Below are positions 1 through 8,459 of a stretch of 55,945 bases of DNA, one piece after another. A program made the translations under genes and the position numbers. The stretch is from a virus. Each line of letters begins with the position of its first letter. The stretch's first letter is position 1. The notes beneath the pieces were generated by a model, which was given only the letters and a program-made list of their open reading frames with translations, had not been told where the DNA came from and ran no database searches. The stretch is from positions 1-55,945 of the IMG/VR virus record IMGVR_UViG_3300044491_002553; one strand, given 5' to 3'.

Positions 1-161
1 GGAGCAGTAGGAATTTTATGTAATGGAGGATGATAACAACTATTAGTATGACCAGTAGTCAGATGTAAACTTACTTGTTTCCATTTAGCCAAACAGAAAC
101 TATCGCTTATATTTGCTAATTTATCTTTGGCTACAAGTGCATCTTGATAATAATCGCTCAC
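1..161 (-). CDS. Radical-SAM-type protein, N-terminal part (cut by window edge)
   Basis: An open frame starts at a GTG that overlaps the TGA stop of the upstream radical SAM gene (GTGA) and runs off the left edge after 53 codons. The visible residues include FCLAKWKQVSLHL and CYHPPLHKIP. This pattern is familiar from the N-terminus of twitch-type radical SAM proteins of marine phages, in which cysteines precede the radical SAM core. The CX3CX2C core would lie beyond the edge, so the family call is by resemblance of the N-terminus and by the neighbouring radical SAM gene. The coupled start suggests that the two are made together. Confidence 0.55.
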   Translation of the reverse strand, partial: MSDYYQDALVAKDKLANISDSFCLAKWKQVSLHLTTGHTNSCYHPPLHKIPTA

Positions 162-1153
162 AAGCCTTCTTTCATATATTCCTGTATTGCATAACTAGTA
201 AAAGGAAGACTATCCCAAATATTAGTATTTTTAATTTTGTCCTGTAATAGTATAAAACTAATAGTATGAGGGAACAACCAACTGCTATCTACTTTTAGTA
301 GTTGTTTTAGATGTGGATTGTTAGGTACATACTTAATACTTTTCTTTAATTCATTAGGCAATACACTCACACAAAGGTGTTGTGGATCTGTTAAAATATT
401 ATAATATAGTGGAAACTTACACCATTCCTCTATTTCTTTCAAATGAAATATATTAAGAACACTTACTGTTGGATTAACATTTATATTTGCAAATTTACTT
501 GCAAAGTATAAATTTTCTTCCCATTTTTCCCATTTAGTACCATATCTTAAGTATTCTCCTAATTTCCCTACTGCATCCATACTTGCATTTACTTCAACAT
601 TTTTAAATCTTGGCCAATATTTTTCTATATTTTTTACAGATGTAAGGTTACTATTATATTGTAATGTTACCTTACTAGGATTTTTTATTTTATCTAACAC
701 TTTCCAATGCATAGGATTAATAAGAGGCTCGCCTCCTGCAAAATAAATGTGTTTAACATCTCGTAAATCTAAATCAAATTCAGTGCTTACAAATTTATTT
801 TCACCCAACCGTTCTGCCCATTTACTACTGTAATAACTACAACATATTGTACATTCTAAGTTACATAAGTTATTATTTCTAACATCTAAGTGGCGAACTT
901 TATATATTTTATGTTTGAAATTGTTAAACGTATCTCTATATGTATGGCCAGCATGATCACATGCACTACAACCCTTGCCGTCTCTTAGATCAGACCAGGG
1001 GTTGTTCAAATCAATATCATGCAAATCTTTATAATATTTTACATCAAAAAGGCAACATGGACTTACTTTTCCATCCGGATGTATAGTCAAACCACTATCA
1101 AATGCTCCACAATCCATTACCATCCTTCTGCTTTCCTTAACATAATCGCTCAT
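158..1153 (-). CDS. Radical SAM protein with N-terminal twitch-like cysteines
   Basis: A 331-residue radical SAM enzyme. The core motif CNLECTIC places the three [4Fe-4S] ligands at C97, C101 and C104, and a canonical SAM-binding GGEP motif follows (FAGGEPLINP). Extra cysteines before the core (C15, C33, C34, C62, C65) could hold an auxiliary cluster, a twitch-like feature found here at the N-terminus instead of the usual C-terminus. Proteins of this kind modify peptides or small molecules by SAM-derived radicals; the substrate cannot be told. It abuts the upstream glycosyltransferase-like gene and its stop overlaps the next radical SAM gene, so it sits in a tight leftward operon of accessory enzymes. 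Confidence 0.85.
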   Translation of the reverse strand: MSDYVKESRRMVMDCGAFDSGLTIHPDGKVSPCCLFDVKYYKDLHDIDLNNPWSDLRDGKGCSACDHAGHTYRDTFNNFKHKIYKVRHLDVRNNNLCNLECTICCSYYSSKWAERLGENKFVSTEFDLDLRDVKHIYFAGGEPLINPMHWKVLDKIKNPSKVTLQYNSNLTSVKNIEKYWPRFKNVEVNASMDAVGKLGEYLRYGTKWEKWEENLYFASKFANINVNPTVSVLNIFHLKEIEEWCKFPLYYNILTDPQHLCVSVLPNELKKSIKYVPNNPHLKQLLKVDSSWLFPHTISFILLQDKIKNTNIWDSLPFTSYAIQEYMKEGL

Positions 1154-2071
1154 TTACCACCATGGACTTGACATTTTAAGTATTTCTTTTTCTAATGTCA
1201 TAATATCGCTATGAAAATAACTTTGCACATAAAAATGTTTGAACCAAGTGCTTTGTACATCTGTAAATTCTTCTATTTTTAAACCCAATCTTTTTTTAAG
1301 TGTTTGTGTAACATGCTCCATGTGTAGTGGATTGTATTCATTTTTATATATACGTTCTATTTCATCAAAGTCTTGCACTTCTGTGTGATCCCAATCTTCT
1401 ATCATTGTAAGATACGTGCCAAATCTTGCACCCATCATTGCATCCAATCCAAAACTTTCATCTCTACCAATACATTGCCAAATCAACAAATGGTCAAAAT
1501 TTCTGTGGAAAGTCTTTTTCTCAAATTCTTCTAAAGAAGGCTTTGTACCACGTTCTAAACACATTTTTACACCTTCTCTAAATCCTGCTCTCCATGAATG
1601 AAACGCACTACCATTTGGATACGTGTCACTGTAAACATTTTGCATAGCAAGATATTTTGGGTCAAAACAAAATTCTACTTCATTTTCGTCAGCACCATCA
1701 CTGTTTTCGTGTGTTCTCATGTTATAAACAAAGTCTTTCGTCCAACAACTTAATCCACCATTACCATACATCAGTCCATTTATAACATTTCTTGCTTTCC
1801 ATCTAAACACACAATCATTTAATTCATCAGGAATAGCCATTGTTTCATCAAAAAACTTAGCATAAGGTATATTATCACCATCAATTAATACAAATCTATC
1901 AGTATCTGATGCATCTGCGGCGGCTTTGTGTGCGGCATCACTACCTTTTACATCATCTACACGTTTTGCCCATGGAACTAAATTCTGTATCTTTACCCAT
2001 ATTTCTTCTTTTTTAGGTTCATCATAACTTAGATATATACAATCTAAATCTGCAACATCAACTTTGTGCAT
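1154..2071 (-). CDS. Putative GT-A-type glycosyltransferase (phage family)
   Basis: A 305-residue protein with an acidic DGD motif (D64-G-D66, in VLIDGDN) after an alternating beta/alpha N-terminus, as in GT-A nucleotide-sugar transferases where DXD binds the metal. The opening IYLSYDEPKK is typical of a conserved family of unknown function in marine T4-like phages. Its start lies inside the end of the upstream oxygenase gene (14 nt overlap) behind an AAGGAAA ribosome site, so translation is probably coupled. A sugar transferase is the best reading, but neither donor nor acceptor can be named. Confidence 0.55.
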   Translation of the reverse strand: MHKVDVADLDCIYLSYDEPKKEEIWVKIQNLVPWAKRVDDVKGSDAAHKAAADASDTDRFVLIDGDNIPYAKFFDETMAIPDELNDCVFRWKARNVINGLMYGNGGLSCWTKDFVYNMRTHENSDGADENEVEFCFDPKYLAMQNVYSDTYPNGSAFHSWRAGFREGVKMCLERGTKPSLEEFEKKTFHRNFDHLLIWQCIGRDESFGLDAMMGARFGTYLTMIEDWDHTEVQDFDEIERIYKNEYNPLHMEHVTQTLKKRLGLKIEEFTDVQSTWFKHFYVQSYFHSDIMTLEKEILKMSSPWW

Positions 2072-2825
2072 TTTCCTTGGCCTTTATTATTTCAATTTTA
2101 TCTTCATCAGTAAGATCAATATCTTTGTTTAAATTTTCTATAGTTGTGTTAAAACTAAAACTCCAACGTTCTCCTGTGCTACGAAAAGGATATACTTCAT
2201 GTAGTAACCAAGCAGGAAAGAAATAAATTGCTCCTACTTCAGGTTTAAATCTAATTGTATGTGTGCTTAAACCATGTGTGCCACCATATAAAAATTGTAT
2301 CATACCTGCACTTGGATCGTGGTCTTCATATTTCCATTCTTTTTCTATGTCATCTGGTAACCGCAAATAACCAACACCGCTGATCATTCCTGTGTGACTG
2401 TGTGTAGGGTTCCAATCTCCACTTACACTAACATTTCCCCAACTTTGATGAATTACACAACTAAGATTCATATTTTGTATCCTACTGTCTACAATCTCTT
2501 TGTGTTTTTCTACTGCGGTTCTTTTGGTATTTTCCCAATGTACAATTTTACTAACCTTATATAATTCTGCACTACCATCGGCAAGCATCTGCACAAAACG
2601 TTGTCCACTATCACCTGGTAAAACTGCATCATTAATAGTAAATTCATTTTGCATATTTCCAGCAAGATTCATACTGTGATCTGGATGTTTGAGATTATTT
2701 TCAAAGGCAGTGATTAAATCTTTTTGTACCTCTTCAGGTATTGTTGCTTTGATAATACACGGGCCAAAAGGTCTAACCACCTCAAAACTATCAACTGCTT
2801 TTTGTACATCTGCTACTGTTTCCAT
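2058..2825 (-). CDS. 2OG-Fe(II) oxygenase (hydroxylase)
   Basis: A 255-residue 2-oxoglutarate/Fe(II) dioxygenase of the type common in marine T4-like phages. The proximal iron ligands fit H142 and H144 in NPTHSHTG (HXH instead of HXD), the distal ligand fits H209 in AWLLHEVYPF, and R220 in GERWSFSFN would hold 2-oxoglutarate. Phage members are thought to hydroxylate proteins or other biomolecules; here it neighbours glycosyltransferase-like genes, so hydroxylation followed by glycosylation is possible but inferred. The start is preceded by AAGGAAGC. The family is secure, the substrate unknown. Confidence 0.85.
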   Translation of the reverse strand: METVADVQKAVDSFEVVRPFGPCIIKATIPEEVQKDLITAFENNLKHPDHSMNLAGNMQNEFTINDAVLPGDSGQRFVQMLADGSAELYKVSKIVHWENTKRTAVEKHKEIVDSRIQNMNLSCVIHQSWGNVSVSGDWNPTHSHTGMISGVGYLRLPDDIEKEWKYEDHDPSAGMIQFLYGGTHGLSTHTIRFKPEVGAIYFFPAWLLHEVYPFRSTGERWSFSFNTTIENLNKDIDLTDEDKIEIIKAKENAQS

Positions 2826-2837
2826 ATGTATGCTTCC

Positions 2838-3074
2838 TTAATTTTGTTTTTTAATCCATTCTTTAACTGTTTCTAAATCTTGTTTATCTTGCAGTTGAAC
2901 TCTTATACCTTTGGCATAAACACTGTTATCAACTTCGTAGTCATTTGTTAAATTATTTTCACAAAACATCAATGTATTTGTGTAAAGTTTTTTACCTAAC
3001 TTATAGTGTTTTTCTGGTATAACAGTATCTTGTTTTGCTTCAAATGGATAAGGAACATATATTTCTAAGTTCAT
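2838..3074 (-). CDS. Hypothetical protein, 78 residues
   Basis: A small soluble protein I do not recognise. It has no signal peptide or membrane segment; it starts with MNLEIYVPYPF and ends in a charged helix (LETVKEWIKKQN). Its start overlaps the end of the upstream 101-residue gene by 4 nt, the usual coupled arrangement in this operon, which is the main support for it being a real gene. Confidence 0.6.
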   Translation of the reverse strand: MNLEIYVPYPFEAKQDTVIPEKHYKLGKKLYTNTLMFCENNLTNDYEVDNSVYAKGIRVQLQDKQDLETVKEWIKKQN

Positions 3075-3376
3075 TTTTTTTCTCCTTGAATAAAATATGG
3101 ATTATACTCGTCAATTTTATCTCGTAAAAACCATAATTTTCTTTTTGGTGCCTGCACAACCAATTTTTTATCTATAACTTTCATATGTGTCGGCTGTAAT
3201 CCATCAAGTTGTTCTTGACTTATTATAATATAGCACAAATCTTCCACAAAGTCAACTTCTACATACTTGGTTGGTGGATCCAACAATGTGCCATTTTCGT
3301 CGTAGTACAACCTAATTTGTTTTTGTTTAGGTGGTGTCCAATCATGTTGTGCAACAGCATCAAAGAAACTAGACAT
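3071..3376 (-). CDS. Hypothetical protein, 101 residues
   Basis: A small soluble protein with a beta-rich middle (IRLYYDENGTLLDPP, CYIIISQEQL) and a basic stretch (APKRKLWFLRDK). I recognise no family. Similar short proteins with a tyrosine-rich strand pattern occur among marine T4-like phages, but I cannot name one. It overlaps the upstream glycosyltransferase-like gene by 8 nt and the downstream small gene by 4 nt, consistent with one polycistronic message. Confidence 0.6.
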   Translation of the reverse strand: MSSFFDAVAQHDWTPPKQKQIRLYYDENGTLLDPPTKYVEVDFVEDLCYIIISQEQLDGLQPTHMKVIDKKLVVQAPKRKLWFLRDKIDEYNPYFIQGEKK

Positions 3377-4223
3377 TTAATTCTTTCTCATATCTTTTTA
3401 TAAGTTTAGGTGTACAAAAATCTTTATGATAGTAATGAAATGGATAATATTGTGCATGACCATTTACCAACAGTACAAAATCCTTGCTGAGACTCCAACT
3501 AACAGCATCTCTCCAATCATCACACCTCCAATTATTGATGTATTCTTTCATGTGTGTGAATGTAGGATAACTCAACACATTAGTATAACAAGGTTGTTCC
3601 ATCATATGTGCCGCTATGCCCATTGCTACATCAGTATCTGGTTGTTGATATCTACAATTATCTAGTATTGTATCTCTATACTTGTCAAAATTTTCAAATA
3701 CATCTTTAACTAAACTAAAAAAATCAAATGATTCTTGTGTATGTCTAAAATACATGAATCCATTGTAAACATTTGGTAAATGATTATCGTCAAACAGTTG
3801 TCTATAATGTCTATTGAAAGATATATTTCCCTTGTAGTCTCTTACATTTGTGGTCATACACACTGGATACTTTTGCATTGCTTTCCACCAATGGTCTATA
3901 TTAGTGGATATTATCATGTCGCTTTCAACTTTGAATGTTTCTTTGAATGGTGTAATGCTCCAACTTCGCCATTCGTTGTGCATGGGTTTATCCTCAGGTA
4001 TTTCAATTATATAATCAAATACTTTTGCTTGTTTTGGTGTTATACATTCTTTTGTGTTTTTATCCACTGCTACTGCAAATTTGTTAATTTTACAGTGTAA
4101 TTTTACACTTAAAGCCAAAAGATATGCTTGAGAAAGATAATCAACTTCTGGTGTATTGGTTGCGTATGTTAACCAACCATGTTGATGTTCAAAGTCACTT
4201 ATTCTTCTCATACACTTGTCCAC
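3369..4223 (-). CDS. Putative glycosyltransferase-like protein
   Basis: A 284-residue protein resembling GT-A/GT8-type transferases. It has an N-terminal AYLLALSVKLH helix as in family 8 enzymes, an acidic ESD (100-102) followed by MIISTNIDHWW where the metal-binding DXD would lie, then YNGFMYFRHT and a late PDTDVAMG segment. The gene overlaps its upstream neighbour, another probable GT, by 16 nt, and the two share the same layout, suggesting paralogues that act in succession. Donor and acceptor are unknown. The lack of a clean DXD leaves the activity open. Confidence 0.5.
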   Translation of the reverse strand: MDKCMRRISDFEHQHGWLTYATNTPEVDYLSQAYLLALSVKLHCKINKFAVAVDKNTKECITPKQAKVFDYIIEIPEDKPMHNEWRSWSITPFKETFKVESDMIISTNIDHWWKAMQKYPVCMTTNVRDYKGNISFNRHYRQLFDDNHLPNVYNGFMYFRHTQESFDFFSLVKDVFENFDKYRDTILDNCRYQQPDTDVAMGIAAHMMEQPCYTNVLSYPTFTHMKEYINNWRCDDWRDAVSWSLSKDFVLLVNGHAQYYPFHYYHKDFCTPKLIKRYEKELNV

Positions 4224-4981
4224 ATTTTATCATAAATTTCTGTTTCTAATAAACATTTTTTATTCATTACGTGTAGATTGCTGTTCCATAATACGCAATC
4301 TTGCTTGTTACCTCTTTGATATTTTGTGATAAAAGTATTTTCTTTGAAATCTATCACTTCGTCCAATGGACTTAAACTAGGAAGAGATCCAATAAATTTA
4401 TTCTCAACACTGTATCCATTCATTAAATGATTTGCTATTGTTATTGCATAATCATTTCTGTAACATTCAAAACTAAAACCAAACAGTTGTCCATAATACA
4501 CAAAATTATCTTGTACACTTTTCCATAATTCAAATATTTTCTGTACATGATCATTTTTTTGAAAATAACATACAGTTGCCCATAACATTTTAAAATTATT
4601 TTTGGTCATATACTTGCAATCATCTAGTTTGTTTTGTTCTGTTATATCATAAGCACTGTCGTACACCAAAAAGTCACACAAACCATCAAAATAATTTAGT
4701 AAATTATTATTTGTTACAAAAAAATCTACATCTAATAACAGTGTTTGATCAAAAGGTGATATTTCAAAAGCATTGCATCTATCTAGGTTATTCCATTCAA
4801 CAGTTTCTTCTTGATTTCCCGCCCAACGGAATGTTCTCACATTGGTTTTTGCTGTTGAAAGTTCTTGAATATGTACAGGCAAGTCTAGATTTTTATGACA
4901 AAACTTCTCACATAGATGTGCTAGTTTTTCATAATCAATCTTGTCACTCTTACTGTATAATAATAGTACACCTTTATTCAT
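4208..4981 (-). CDS. Putative GT-A-type glycosyltransferase-like protein
   Basis: A 257-residue protein with a hydrophobic strand ending in a clear DXD (LLLDVDFFV, D84 and D86), as in GT-A nucleotide-sugar transferases. A C-terminal NSNLHVMNKK could supply the late histidine often used in metal binding. The start codon overlaps the stop of the upstream 105-residue gene (TAATG). With the two other GT-like genes nearby it may glycosylate a phage product such as fibre proteins, which would be consistent with a fibre block directly upstream; this is inference. Confidence 0.6.
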   Translation of the reverse strand: MNKGVLLLYSKSDKIDYEKLAHLCEKFCHKNLDLPVHIQELSTAKTNVRTFRWAGNQEETVEWNNLDRCNAFEISPFDQTLLLDVDFFVTNNNLLNYFDGLCDFLVYDSAYDITEQNKLDDCKYMTKNNFKMLWATVCYFQKNDHVQKIFELWKSVQDNFVYYGQLFGFSFECYRNDYAITIANHLMNGYSVENKFIGSLPSLSPLDEVIDFKENTFITKYQRGNKQDCVLWNSNLHVMNKKCLLETEIYDKMWTSV

Positions 4982-5298
4982 TATATGTTTGATATTCGTC
5001 TGTATTTGGAAATTTTACTCCATTGAATATGCCATTCATTCATAACTTCATGCCATTTCTGTCTACAAATTTTTGCAAATTCATTTGGTTTATCAATTTT
5101 GATAGGATTTCCATAACTATCTTCTAAAAACAACACTTCATTTTCTGGCCATGTGTTGACCAATGCCAACAGATGCGAATCTATTTTAAATAATCCGCCT
5201 GCATGTGCTACTACTAAAAGTTCTTCTTGTTGTTCTTTTAATACTCTTCTCTGTCTAGAGATATCAAATCTCTGAAGAGCCCAATCTTCGTTTGTCAT
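4981..5298 (-). CDS. Conserved hypothetical phage protein, 105 residues
   Basis: A small charged soluble protein (start MTNEDWALQRFDISRQRR, later HEVMNEWHIQW) of unknown function. It is the first gene of the leftward accessory-enzyme run, after a 60-bp gap from the fibre genes that holds a promoter-like sequence with a palindrome. No signal peptide, membrane segment or catalytic motif is visible. Similar short proteins occur in marine T4-like phages, but I cannot assign a role. Confidence 0.6.
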   Translation of the reverse strand: MTNEDWALQRFDISRQRRVLKEQQEELLVVAHAGGLFKIDSHLLALVNTWPENEVLFLEDSYGNPIKIDKPNEFAKICRQKWHEVMNEWHIQWSKISKYRRISNI

Positions 5299-5330
5299 TC
5301 GTTGAATACTTGCTTGTAATTTAGTTGATA

Positions 5331-5358
5331 TTAATAGACCCTAATTAGGGTTTATCAA
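5331..5358 (-). promoter_or_regulatory. Possible promoter with palindromic spacer
   Basis: On the minus strand TTGATA (5358-5353) and TATTAA (5336-5331) are 16 bp apart and face the accessory-enzyme genes. The spacer is filled by a perfect 14-bp palindrome, ACCCTAATTAGGGT (5338-5351). It could be an operator site or a short stem acting as a weak terminator for the fibre genes; no U-run follows in either direction, so the operator reading is slightly preferred. Confidence 0.35.
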
Positions 5359-6276
5359 TTATGCGTGTGAGTTAGTTACTGTGCTAAATGTAATTGTACC
5401 AGCGTTATCAGAAATGTATGTTGTATCATGCTTTTCATATCTGAATGTTGTTCTTTTTGTTCCATCAACGGTATCTCGTACATTGTAAATACTTTTATTA
5501 AATCCTGTTTGTTCTGCCGCATTATCTACCCAAGTGCTTCTAAAATCAACAGTTGCACCTGAAGTTAGTGCTTCAAGTTGTATAAAGTTACTGGTATAAG
5601 CCGCATAACTCGCCGCAAATTGTTTAAAACATACTACAAATGAACCTGTCATGTTTTCCCATCCATTAGAGGTTGAACCACCAATACCATTTGTAGTTGC
5701 GGATCCTGAACCGCCTGATTTGCCTGAAGTACTCCTTGTAACATTAAATGTACCACAGTTATGTCCCAATGACTCCCAATCGTTTGATTTATTGGTGTTA
5801 CTATCACCTGATAAGTTCCAAGTGACTGAAAGTCTGCCACCTAAATTAAAGAAGTGTCTCAAATCAGTGGTTGAAGCCCAGGTAAATCTACCTGTTTGTG
5901 TAAGTGTACCTGTTAAGTTAGTGGTATTGTCAATGTTGTTTGATACTGGAATTTGCCTTTCATGTACATTCAATCTGTTGTTTGTGATTGTTGTGATATT
6001 TCCTGCTAGTGCTGTGAATGCCGCAATGCTATCTCCACCACTTGGTGATGTAATTGCTGTAATGCTTGAACTTTGATGATTGGCCATGCTACTGATTCTG
6101 CTCAACAGTGTTGACCATTGTGTTGCTTGTACTGTTACTCCATCACTTACACTTGCGACTGTGGTTGCATTACCATATCCAGCATCACCTGTACCTTCTC
6201 CCCACAATGCGTTGACTGACGTTGCAAAGTCATTATAGTGTGTATCTAGTATTGTGTCTCCACTTGTGTATGCCAT
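5359..6276 (-). CDS. Virion structural protein, probable tail fibre component
   Basis: A 305-residue Ser/Thr/Asn/Gly-rich protein. The start MAYTSGDTILDTHYNDF and the segment RHFFNLGGRLSVTWN match a type of structural protein repeatedly found in marine T4-like phages at the end of the fibre block; the latter pattern (FFNxGG) is the recognisable hallmark. Low charge and beta-prone composition fit a fibre or tip protein. The ribosome site AAAAGGA precedes the start. It is the last gene of the leftward fibre run. Its precise place on the virion is unknown. Confidence 0.6.
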   Translation of the reverse strand: MAYTSGDTILDTHYNDFATSVNALWGEGTGDAGYGNATTVASVSDGVTVQATQWSTLLSRISSMANHQSSSITAITSPSGGDSIAAFTALAGNITTITNNRLNVHERQIPVSNNIDNTTNLTGTLTQTGRFTWASTTDLRHFFNLGGRLSVTWNLSGDSNTNKSNDWESLGHNCGTFNVTRSTSGKSGGSGSATTNGIGGSTSNGWENMTGSFVVCFKQFAASYAAYTSNFIQLEALTSGATVDFRSTWVDNAAEQTGFNKSIYNVRDTVDGTKRTTFRYEKHDTTYISDNAGTITFSTVTNSHA

Positions 6277-6290
6277 AGTGTTATTTCCTT

Positions 6291-7745
6291 TTAATTAATT
6301 GTAACAAAGGCTTCTACAGTGCCTTCATCTGTTGTTGTTTTTGTCTGAATACTTCTTCCTATCACGTTAAAACTGTTCAGTGACTCTGTTGCTGTAGCGG
6401 CTCTAGCAAATCCGTTGCCTGCCGATACAAGTCTATCACCTTTATTTACCACACCCTTAACCTTAACTGGTACTCTACCTGTCAAAGCAACTGCGGTTCC
6501 ATTTTCAAGTCCTGCATTCATTAAATATGCTGGATTATTACTGACAACTCCAAACACATTATCACTCATCTCTTCATTTACTTTTGTGATTTCTTTTGCT
6601 CCGCCTAGTGCTACTACTGTACCTGGTTCGTACATAACATCACTGGAAAAATTTTCAGCCAAGTCAGCATATTGTGCCGTTGTTGCTGTTCCATTAAATG
6701 TTGTGGCAAAAATTTCATTTATTCTGCTACTGGTACTACCAAAATCTACTGTACCACTTACTAGTAAATCACCAGTCATTGTACCACCAGTTAATGGCAA
6801 AGCACCTGCACCACTTACTGTGGCATCAACATATGCCTTGGTAGCGGCATGTAAACTACTTGTTGGCGCACCTGCTAGACTGACTCTTGCATCAGCACCA
6901 TTAATTGCTAGTGCAGTAGTTGTGACACCACCGTCATTAACACTTAAATTTATATCACCATCTGAAGTTGTGTTGCTGATTGTTACATCACTGCCACTTA
7001 CTCCAATTGTAAAATCACTGTCTACACCTACAACAAGTCCTGTGTCATTTAAAATACTTAATACACCACTTGTGCTGTCTGAAGCATTACTTCTCAAGTA
7101 GTTTGCCGCGGCTTGTCCGCCTAAAGCATCTGAATCTGTAGATGTTCCTTGAAACTTGGCACTTGTAACTGATGTTGAAAGTTGTACACCTGGTTTAATT
7201 GTTGCAAATCCTGATAATGCACTTTGTGGAGTAAATGTAGAATCTTTTGAAACTGTTGCAACTACTGTGTTGTTGGTGTAAATTTTTACTACTACGTGAT
7301 CTGTTGCACCACTGTCAGTTACTGTTTCAACAATAGCACCTGAAGTTCCTGTACCACTTGTAAAACTTGGACCAATAGTTGTAAATCCTGAACCGTTGAA
7401 AACTTTTAACTGTCCATTGGTTGTGTCCCACCACAAGTCTCCAGTAACACTGTTACTAGGAGTGCTTGAACTAGCAGTACTACTACTTACTGTTTTAAAA
7501 GCAGTACCTGTGTATACTTTCAGTAAACTGTTGTTTGTATCCCACCACATTTGTCCTGCGACTGGTGATCCTGGTGCAGAAGTGTTAGCAAAATTTTCCA
7601 GTAACTTTACATAGTTTTCGTTTAAAAATTCGCCGTATCCTGCATAGTTTTTTCCTATAAGAGTCAGGTCAGTTGTTGTATCAATCGTACCGTCTGCGAC
7701 TGTGGCTAAAACTGTACCCGCTGTATTATTAATTGTATATGCCAT
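6291..7745 (-). CDS. Tail fibre protein with repeated WWDT motifs and shared C-terminal domain
   Basis: A 484-residue fibre protein. The N-terminus (MAYTINNTAGTVLATVADGT, then GKNYAGYGEFLNENYVKLLENF) is a typical attachment region of marine T4-like fibres. Two tandem repeats follow, each with QMWWDT or LWWDT and a KVYTG/KVFNG strand. The last ~125 residues (from about 360: YADLAENF, EPGTVVALGG, GRVPVKVKG) form a domain also seen at the end of the 887-residue fibre, resembling the peptidase-G2-type C-terminal domain of fibres; self-cleavage is not shown. A late promoter lies just upstream and GGAG is its ribosome site. Confidence 0.8.
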   Translation of the reverse strand: MAYTINNTAGTVLATVADGTIDTTTDLTLIGKNYAGYGEFLNENYVKLLENFANTSAPGSPVAGQMWWDTNNSLLKVYTGTAFKTVSSSTASSSTPSNSVTGDLWWDTTNGQLKVFNGSGFTTIGPSFTSGTGTSGAIVETVTDSGATDHVVVKIYTNNTVVATVSKDSTFTPQSALSGFATIKPGVQLSTSVTSAKFQGTSTDSDALGGQAAANYLRSNASDSTSGVLSILNDTGLVVGVDSDFTIGVSGSDVTISNTTSDGDINLSVNDGGVTTTALAINGADARVSLAGAPTSSLHAATKAYVDATVSGAGALPLTGGTMTGDLLVSGTVDFGSTSSRINEIFATTFNGTATTAQYADLAENFSSDVMYEPGTVVALGGAKEITKVNEEMSDNVFGVVSNNPAYLMNAGLENGTAVALTGRVPVKVKGVVNKGDRLVSAGNGFARAATATESLNSFNVIGRSIQTKTTTDEGTVEAFVTIN

Positions 7746-7772
7746 TTATGTTCTCCACAAACTGTTATATTT

Positions 7773-7796
7773 TATTTATCAGTTCTATAATGTACG
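7773..7796 (-). promoter_or_regulatory. T4-type late promoter with upstream element
   Basis: The minus strand reads GATAAATA at 7780-7773, one base from the T4 late octamer TATAAATA, about 30 bp before the 484-residue fibre gene. Exactly 5 bp upstream is CGTACATTATA (7796-7786), which is identical in sequence and spacing to the element before gp48. Confidence 0.65.
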
Positions 7797-7801
7797 TAGT
7801 T

Positions 7802-8455
7802 TTATATACTACTTAAATTTGTCAGTGTTTGTATTCTCACTGTATAATCTATTTGAATAAGTCTATTCAAACTTTTTTGCACAGGATGAAATACAACATG
7901 TGTTAACAACTTACCTGTATTAACTGTTCCTGTCCAACTTTTTAAGCCTAATTCATCAAATGTGTAAGTGTCATTGAAGTTACTGGTGTTGTCAAATGCG
8001 GCTTGATCATTTGGTTCACCATAATCTAACAAACAACTTACCACAATGTCTGTGTAAACATTGCCACTTACGTGATTAACTGTTAGTTTATTTCTAGCGG
8101 CATCTGTATTCAAACTACTGCTTCCATCAACTACTTTATAATATGTTTGATTGTAAAGTGTTGCATTCTGTCCACTACTATTAGCAGGTAGATATGTAAT
8201 TACGCCTGTAGGGTCTACACTGGTGCCACCATTTCCAAATGCCATTTCGTGTATAAATCCTGTTGTTTTATTGGCAACACTTAATGCCAATGCTTCACTC
8301 ATGTTTTCATAATGAATGGCGTTTCTTTTGTTTACAAAGTCTTCACCTGTCTCTGGATCAAAAATTCTAATATGACCTTCAACATGAACACCACCTTGTT
8401 CATCAGGTAATTTTTTATTTTCTTCTGCCATTTGTTTTTCTTCCTCTGTACTCAT
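7802..8455 (-). CDS. Conserved virion structural protein
   Basis: A 217-residue protein with an acidic, disordered-looking start (MSTEEEKQMAEENKK) and a conserved segment, VEGHIRIFDPETGE followed by NKRNAIHYENMSEALA, which I associate with a structural protein conserved among T4-like marine phages and encoded beside fibre genes. The rest is beta-rich. It follows the 887-residue fibre gene after a few bases, so it may be co-assembled with it, for instance as a fibre connector; that role is inferred. The family is recognised by pattern only. Confidence 0.6.
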   Translation of the reverse strand: MSTEEEKQMAEENKKLPDEQGGVHVEGHIRIFDPETGEDFVNKRNAIHYENMSEALALSVANKTTGFIHEMAFGNGGTSVDPTGVITYLPANSSGQNATLYNQTYYKVVDGSSSLNTDAARNKLTVNHVSGNVYTDIVVSCLLDYGEPNDQAAFDNTSNFNDTYTFDELGLKSWTGTVNTGKLLTHVVFHPVQKSLNRLIQIDYTVRIQTLTNLSSI

Positions 8456-8459
8456 TATA

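Noticed and set aside
6415-7101. 228-residue plus-strand open frame
   Set aside because: It lies fully inside the recognised fibre gene on the other strand, with hydrophobic low-complexity composition and no ribosome site; it is a shadow.
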